Source of the DNA: an uncultured Ruminococcus sp.
GTDB lineage: Bacteria; Bacillota; Clostridia; Oscillospirales; CAG-272
Length of the DNA stretch: 5,142 nucleotides
Reading direction: 5' to 3'
Assembly (NCBI GenBank): GCA_902797125.1
Contig: CADBRS010000038.1
Coordinates: 1 to 5,142, forward strand
The notes under the pieces are model-generated. The model ran no database searches, was not told the DNA's origin, and was given only the letters and a program-made list of their open reading frames with translations. A program made the position numbers and the translations under genes. Below, one piece after another: positions 4,952-5,142 of the stretch. Numbering within the stretch: position 1 is the first letter of the stretch; each line of letters begins with the position of its first letter.

Positions 4952-5142
4952 ATGAAAAAAACACTGATTAGCGTCGTTTCGCTCATTCTGTGCGTCATCA
5001 TGCTGGGCGTCTGCCTGGCCGGATGCGGCGACAACGCAGCTGACAAGAAGGAAATCGTCCTTCCTGCTTTCGAAGGCATCGAGGAGCAGAAAGTCAACGG
5101 GACCATCCCGGACGATTTCAAGATCGGTCTGATTTGCCTGCA
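4952..5142 (+). CDS. substrate-binding lipoprotein of an ABC importer, probably BMP (nucleoside-binding) family; 5' part only
   Basis: The frame opens at ATG 4952 after GGAGG (4938-4942) and runs off the window after 63 codons. It begins with a lipoprotein signal peptide: a basic start (MKKT), a hydrophobic stretch (5-21) and the lipobox LAGC with Cys25, which would be lipidated and anchor the protein outside the membrane. A polar linker follows, then DDFKIGLICLH or DDFKIGLICLQ (the last codon is cut), the first beta strand of a periplasmic-binding-protein fold. The form KIG-IxLH is what I associate with BMP/Med-type nucleoside-binding proteins in Clostridia. The guanine-type riboswitch ahead of it and xpt next door fit uptake of purine nucleosides, as for the B. 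subtilis NupN guanosine system. Lipoprotein status is firm; the BMP assignment rests on a short segment plus context, and another purine or sugar binding protein is possible. Confidence 0.75.
   Translation, partial: MKKTLISVVSLILCVIMLGVCLAGCGDNAADKKEIVLPAFEGIEEQKVNGTIPDDFKIGLICL

Overview
The window reads as chromosomal DNA of a Gram-positive, low-to-mid GC Firmicute, most likely an uncultured Clostridia-type gut or rumen bacterium. This rests on strong GGAGG-type ribosome sites, textbook SigA promoters (TTGACA/TATAAT class with 17-bp spacers), a Lys32 'PGKGAA' elongation factor P, biotin uptake by BioY paired with a DNA-binding BirA, a purine riboswitch and a lipobox lipoprotein. No mobile element, CRISPR array, tRNA or rRNA was seen.

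Layout. (1) 1-467, minus strand: the 5' part of yicC (endoribonuclease), leaving the window on the left, with its promoter at 500-528. (2) 468-747: a divergent intergenic region holding the yicC promoter, two abutting 10-bp palindromes and the efp promoter with an A-tract. (3) 748-1305, plus strand: efp, followed by a terminator that probably also serves the convergent operon. (4) 1386-2953, minus strand: a birA-bioY operon with a 4-nt stop/start overlap, driven by a near-consensus promoter. (5) 2954-3112: the divergent birA/xpt control region, with an 8-bp perfect inverted repeat over the birA -35 that resembles a BirA operator. (6) 3113-4575, plus strand: xpt (xanthine phosphoribosyltransferase) and a membrane-anchored FecR-domain protein with one C-terminal InlB-B-repeat-like module, overlapping by GTGA. 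(7) 4576-4951: a 376-bp regulatory region with a candidate terminator, a promoter whose -10 sits in a perfect 21-bp dyad, a structured 5' leader stem, a guanine-type purine riboswitch and its intrinsic terminator. (8) 4952-5142, plus strand: the start of a substrate-binding lipoprotein, probably of the BMP (nucleoside-binding) family.

How it fits together. The left part is housekeeping (RNA processing, translation). The middle is a biotin module: BirA attaches biotin to carboxylases, probably represses its own operon, and BioY imports biotin. The right part is purine salvage: Xpt converts xanthine to XMP, and the riboswitch-controlled lipoprotein probably captures nucleosides outside the cell. 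Unlike Bacillus subtilis xpt, this xpt has a leader too short for a riboswitch; the riboswitch sits on the neighbouring transporter gene instead. The least ordinary items are the somewhat divergent riboswitch with its upstream dyad and leader stem, the candidate BirA operator, and the FecR/InlB-repeat protein tied to xpt.
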